64,000 nucleotides of DNA. It comes from Polynucleobacter sp. JS-JIR-II-50. GTDB lineage: Bacteria > Pseudomonadota > Gammaproteobacteria > Burkholderiales > Burkholderiaceae. Positions 60,498 through 64,000 of the stretch are shown here, one piece after another (position 1 is the first letter of the stretch; the number at the start of each line of letters is the position of its first letter). Position numbers and translations under genes: made by a program. The notes under the pieces are model-generated. The model searched no databases, had not been told where the DNA came from, and worked only from the letters and a program-made list of their open reading frames with translations. The DNA lies in the NCBI RefSeq assembly GCF_018687895.1, contig NZ_CP061307.1, forward strand, positions 434,001 through 498,000, written 5' to 3'.

Positions 60498-62033
60498 ATG
60501 ACTGCAGCTTGCAAGAGTTTGGGCGAAGTACTGGTGCACTGGGAGGCAGTGCAGCCTGAAAAACCATTTCTATTTGCACCTGAGATTGGGTTTTCTCTAA
60601 CTTATGGGCAGCTCGCAAAAGAAGCGCGTCACTTTTCAACCTGGTTAGAGCAACAAGGTATTAGTGAGCAGGGCCACGTTGGCTTATTTATGCAAAACGG
60701 GCGCCAGACCAGCACAGTATTTTTGGCAACCATGTCTTGCGGTCGAGTCATCACACCTTTAAACCTATTGGCCCCCACGGATCAGTTGGCCTGGGTCTTG
60801 GATCATAGCGACATTGAAGTTTTGTTTTACTCGCCCGACAAGAAGCAAAGTCTATTTTTGGCCATTGAGAAAACCAAAAGAAAGTTCCTGTTAGTAGAGC
60901 TTGACCCAGATGCCGCCGCAGGCCCTTTTATGCAATGCGCCCCTGGAATATTGCCTGCGGTAGAGTCTTCACGACCTGCACTTTTAATGTATACCTCAGG
61001 TACAACAGGTACGCCTAAGGGCGTCTTATTAACTCACGCCAATTTATTGCATGCAGCTCGATCCATGGCTGCATGGCATTCATTGACGCAAGCAGATGTT
61101 GTATTGAGCTCTTTGCCGATTTATCACATTAATGGCCAGGTAATTTCTACTATTACTCCGTTTGTATCTGGCGGATCTGTTGTGGCCCCACATTCATTCT
61201 CTGTAAAGAATTGGTGGAGCTTGGCCATTCAATACCACTGCACGTGGATCAATATGGTCCCAACCATCATTGCGTATTTAATTAATGCTGCCAAGAGTGG
61301 GGGTGCATTGCCAAGTCGCGAGGAGTTGAAATCGATTCGTTTTGGTCGATCTGCTTCTGCTCCCTTACCCCCCGAGCATCATCGTGAATTCGAGGCGCTC
61401 TTTGGAATAACGGTGATCGAAGGCATGGGTATGACAGAGTCAGCATCCATGGTTTTTTGTAACCCCCATGATGAAAGCCGGCGCTATGGCAGCCCAGGTC
61501 AACCTTGTGGGGTAGAGGCAAAGGTGATCGATCCAGAAGGTAACCTTCAGGGCAATAATACTGTTGGTGAGATTTGCCTACGTGGCGGTAATGTTCTGAA
61601 TGCTTATTACAAAGCAGAAGCAGAAACTGCAAAGGCTTTCGATAGTGAGGGATGGCTTAAGACGGGTGATCTTGGAATGCGTGACGACGATGGTTTTTAT
61701 TTCATCACCGGACGCCTTAAGGAACTCATTATTAAAGGCGGAGAAAATATTGCCCCCCGAGAAATCGATGAGGCTGTCCTAAAGCATCCTGCAGTATTGG
61801 ATGCGGCGGCAGTTGGTATTCCAGATAGCAACTATGGCCAAGAAATTATGGTTTGCATTGTTCTCAAACCAGGCGCCGCTTGTTCCGAAGAAGAGATGCG
61901 CCAGTTTTGCCTAAAAGAATTGGGCAAATTCAGAACGCCGAAGATTATTCTCTTTATGGAAGATCTGCCGCGTGGACCATCTGGCAAGGTTCAGCGCTTA
62001 AAGCTGATGGATGTTATTCCTAAAGTGGCTTAG
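60498..62033 (+). CDS. sauT: Sulfoacetate-CoA ligase (AMP-forming), SauT-like
   Basis: A 511-residue acyl-adenylate-forming CoA ligase. The P-loop-like motif is LLMYTSGTTGTPKGVLLTH, the second core motif is GMGMTESASMVF, YGSPGQPCGVEAKVID and WLKTGDLGMRDDDGFYFITGRLKELIIKGGENIAPREID follow, and the C-terminal catalytic lysine is in PRGPSGKVQRLKL. It would activate sulfoacetate to sulfoacetyl-CoA with ATP for SauS. The order sauS-sauT matches the known Cupriavidus necator operon. Convergent tauE-like gene ends 10 bases beyond. Other small-acid ligase functions, such as oxalate or malonate, remain possible. Confidence 0.82.
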   Translation: MTAACKSLGEVLVHWEAVQPEKPFLFAPEIGFSLTYGQLAKEARHFSTWLEQQGISEQGHVGLFMQNGRQTSTVFLATMSCGRVITPLNLLAPTDQLAWVLDHSDIEVLFYSPDKKQSLFLAIEKTKRKFLLVELDPDAAAGPFMQCAPGILPAVESSRPALLMYTSGTTGTPKGVLLTHANLLHAARSMAAWHSLTQADVVLSSLPIYHINGQVISTITPFVSGGSVVAPHSFSVKNWWSLAIQYHCTWINMVPTIIAYLINAAKSGGALPSREELKSIRFGRSASAPLPPEHHREFEALFGITVIEGMGMTESASMVFCNPHDESRRYGSPGQPCGVEAKVIDPEGNLQGNNTVGEICLRGGNVLNAYYKAEAETAKAFDSEGWLKTGDLGMRDDDGFYFITGRLKELIIKGGENIAPREIDEAVLKHPAVLDAAAVGIPDSNYGQEIMVCIVLKPGAACSEEEMRQFCLKELGKFRTPKIILFMEDLPRGPSGKVQRLKLMDVIPKVA

Positions 62034-62043
62034 ATTTTAAGAT

Positions 62044-62847
62044 TTAGCTAAGAGAGCGGGCAATTACCCAGATGCCCAGACTTACGAGGTAGCACCCTAG
62101 TAAGCGCTGCCTTAAGCCATCCTTCATTCTGACTAATTTTCCTGCTGCCAGAGTCTGCGTCAATGCGGCGCTTATCCCTAGAATGAGTATCAAAATTAAG
62201 ATTGTGCTGTCGATGCTATCTGCCCCATGAATTCCCACCCATGCTGAACTGAGGGTAGTAAGACTCACGATGGAAGTTGCCGATACAAATAGAATCGAAA
62301 TATCAACACAAATAGCAATCGGCAATCCTACCCACATTGTTAAGAGCGGCATCAAGAGGGTTGCGCCACCAAGACCAAATAATGCTGATGAAATTCCAGA
62401 AATAGCCCCTACGGCAATGAGTTTATAAGTGCTGGGTTTGATGGGGGTGGGAGCTGATTTGCTCGACGGATTTTTGCCAAAGAGAGTCCATAGCCCAATT
62501 AAAACAATCGTCCCAGAAAACCCTAGGCGCAACGCTTGATCAGCCAATTGAGTGGCTGCTAGGCTGGCTAGCAATATGAATGGTAGCGCACTGAGTATTA
62601 ATAGCCTTGCAATACCACGTTCATTTTTATCGCCAATTAAAACTTTAATAGCGCGGGGTAGGGATCCTATAACAATGGTGCATAAGCTACCAATCACTAT
62701 TAGTTGAAAAGGCGGATGAGCAGAATTGGGCACTGCTAAAAAGGCAGCATCTAATGCCGGAACAATAAATGCACCGCCACCAATACCAAAAAGGGCCATT
62801 AGTAAGCCTGTCATCACTCCAATTAAGGAAAAGATAAGGTAATGCAT
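62044..62847 (-). CDS. TauE/SafE-family anion (sulfite) exporter
   Basis: A 267-residue TauE/SafE membrane protein with about eight hydrophobic segments and the duplicated family motif: GLLMALFGIGGGAFIVPAL near the N-terminus and GISSALFGLGGATLLMPLL near residue 155. Members next to xsc are thought to export sulfite, sulfate or sulfoacetate. It overlaps the GMC oxidoreductase gene by one base (TAATG), so is made with it. The C-terminal LAAGKLVRMKDGLRQRLLG is the usual end of the family. Confidence 0.88.
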   Translation of the reverse strand: MHYLIFSLIGVMTGLLMALFGIGGGAFIVPALDAAFLAVPNSAHPPFQLIVIGSLCTIVIGSLPRAIKVLIGDKNERGIARLLILSALPFILLASLAATQLADQALRLGFSGTIVLIGLWTLFGKNPSSKSAPTPIKPSTYKLIAVGAISGISSALFGLGGATLLMPLLTMWVGLPIAICVDISILFVSATSIVSLTTLSSAWVGIHGADSIDSTILILILILGISAALTQTLAAGKLVRMKDGLRQRLLGCYLVSLGIWVIARSLS

Positions 62848-64000
62848 TAGTGAGATTGAATCTTTCCTAGAATAAGGTCTGAGGCTCTCTCAGCGAGCAT
62901 CACTGCTGGCCAATTGGTATTGCCTGAGGGAAGTGTTGGCATGGCAGAGCAATCAACCACTCTCAAACCTTGTACACCTCTAACTCTTAAAGAGGAGTCA
63001 AGCACTGCCATTGGATCAGTATCTGGACCCATTTGACATGTGCCAGTAGGGTGGAAAATCGTTGCACCATTATTGCGGCAAAACTCTAAGATTTCTTCAT
63101 CTGATTGGGGGTTATTGGGCTTGACCTCTCTGACCACAAGAGATCGCAGTGGTTCAGTCTGCGCAATTTTTCTGGCGTACTTGACTGCGGCAATATTGAT
63201 ATCGCGGTCGTATGGTGTCGACATGTAGTTGGCAAACATTTTTGGCGGCACGAGTGGGTCCGAAGATTGAATGCGGACATGACCTCGAGATTCTGGTCGT
63301 AATTGACATACTGACATGGTGAATCCAGAAAAAGGATGCACCTTGCCCCCAGCCATTTCAGCGGAAAGTGTTGCCAAGTGAAATTGAATATCAGGCGTTT
63401 TGGAATCTTTCATCACTCGTGTAAAGAGGCCGCCTTGATTGATGCCGATCGATAATGGGCCACCGCGGAAGAGCAGCCAATCCAAACCCATTTTTAATTG
63501 CCCAAACCAAGATGAGAGTTGGTCGTTGGTGGAGATGGGTTGGTTTAGCTCATAAATAAGACGGTGTTGCAGATGGTCTTGTAGGTTTTCACCGACCCCT
63601 GGCAAATCAACCACAACAGGAATATTAAATTCCTGAAGGAGTTTTGCGGGACCTACTCCTGATAATTGCAGGAGCTGCGGGCTTAGGATGGCGCCAGCGC
63701 TGAGAATGACTTCTTTATTCGCGCGAACTTCACTCTTAATGCCATTGCGAATAATCTCGACTCCAACGGCTTTTTTATTTTCAAAAATAACTTTGCAAGC
63801 CTGGCTATCTGTCAAGATCTGTAAGTTACTGCGTTTCTTAGCAGGCTTTAAGTAAGCAACTGCAGTGCTGCAGCGAAAGCCTTTGTAGGTGGTGAGTTGA
63901 TAGTAACCAACGCCTTCCTGCGTTAGGTTATTAAAGTCATCTGTCTCTGGCACTCCTAAAGTATTAGCTGTCTTTTTAAATGCCTCAACTAAGGGATGCT
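62847..64000 (-). CDS. GMC-family flavoprotein oxidoreductase, N-terminus beyond window
   Basis: The C-terminal 383 residues of a glucose-methanol-choline oxidoreductase. The frame stays open to the right edge, reading HPLVEAFKKTANTLGVPETDDFN before the GTG at 63953, so that GTG is not the start and the FAD-binding N-terminus lies outside. AGAILSPQLLQLSGVGP, DLPGVGENLQDHLQHR, and the active-site end IFHPTGTCQMG with SGNTNWPAVMLAERASDLI are diagnostic. It is coupled to the tauE-like gene. In Cupriavidus the isethionate dehydrogenase IseJ is a GMC enzyme forming sulfoacetaldehyde, so this could supply Xsc; choline or other alcohol oxidation is the alternative. Confidence 0.87.
   Translation of the reverse strand, partial: HPLVEAFKKTANTLGVPETDDFNNLTQEGVGYYQLTTYKGFRCSTAVAYLKPAKKRSNLQILTDSQACKVIFENKKAVGVEIIRNGIKSEVRANKEVILSAGAILSPQLLQLSGVGPAKLLQEFNIPVVVDLPGVGENLQDHLQHRLIYELNQPISTNDQLSSWFGQLKMGLDWLLFRGGPLSIGINQGGLFTRVMKDSKTPDIQFHLATLSAEMAGGKVHPFSGFTMSVCQLRPESRGHVRIQSSDPLVPPKMFANYMSTPYDRDINIAAVKYARKIAQTEPLRSLVVREVKPNNPQSDEEILEFCRNNGATIFHPTGTCQMGPDTDPMAVLDSSLRVRGVQGLRVVDCSAMPTLPSGNTNWPAVMLAERASDLILGKIQSH

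Noticed and set aside
1..64000. tRNA, rRNA, transposase, integrase or phage genes
   Set aside because: I found no cloverleaf-like intergenic segment, ribosomal sequence or recombinase motif; nearly all sequence is accounted for by the listed genes.

Overview
The window looks like a chromosomal segment of a low-to-medium GC freshwater betaproteobacterium of the Burkholderiaceae, most like Polynucleobacter. This is inferred from protein content and gene order (alaA-hom-thrC, the full isc operon, a PhaZ with its nucleophile at Cys183, several Bug/TctC-type binding proteins without permeases); no database was searched. About 57 genes are packed tightly, no gap exceeds 300 bases, and I saw no rRNA, tRNA, IS element, prophage or CRISPR array.

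Layout. 1-3.3 kb: an Arn-like lipid A / surface sugar operon (GT2, PLP aminotransferase, ArnT-like transferase). 3.4-9.5 kb: alanine/threonine synthesis (alaA, hom, thrC), then molybdopterin genes moeA-moaD-moaE. 9.6-12.9 kb: OFA-type MFS carrier, gamma-glutamyltransferase-like enzyme, GIY-YIG protein. 13-15.7 kb: clpB behind a good sigma-32 promoter. 15.7-21.7 kb: an MFS carrier, 5-oxoprolinase genes (pxpA and a pxpB-pxpC fusion), then an MFS carrier paired with an amidohydrolase. 21.9-25.5 kb: isocitrate lyase, HIT protein, two periplasmic binding proteins. 25.6-30.1 kb: an AT-rich accessory island with a SPINDLY/OGT-like glycosyltransferase, a TPR radical-SAM/SPASM protein and a divergent exported beta-barrel protein carrying seven 17-residue Ser/Thr-rich repeats. 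30.2-36.8 kb: housekeeping genes (DUF1841, nth, rnfB-like, phaZ, tyrB/aspC, uvrB). 37-42.4 kb: iscR-iscS-iscU-iscA-hscB-hscA-fdx.

42.5-64 kb is an organosulfonate catabolic region. A CoA ligase (SauT-like) and acylating dehydrogenase (SauS-like) would turn sulfoacetate into sulfoacetaldehyde. A GMC oxidoreductase at the right edge may make the same intermediate from isethionate. Xsc splits sulfoacetaldehyde into acetyl phosphate and sulfite. A phosphotransacetylase makes acetyl-CoA, and sulfite is either oxidised by a cytoplasmic SoeABC-type molybdoenzyme or exported by a TauE-type carrier. An IclR regulator sits centrally. The xsc and sau promoters share an identical 13-base element inside imperfect palindromes, and a related palindrome lies before pta-soeABC, suggesting one regulon. 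Less explained members are an aconitase-X pair with its own Bug protein, and a CobS/CobT-like AAA+/VWA pair without CobN, divergent from xsc.

Main things to follow up: the OGT/radical-SAM/repeat-barrel island as a possible surface-protein modification system; the three-promoter IclR motif; the hairpin joining iclR to pta-soeABC; and the AcnX and CobST-like genes in a sulfonate setting.
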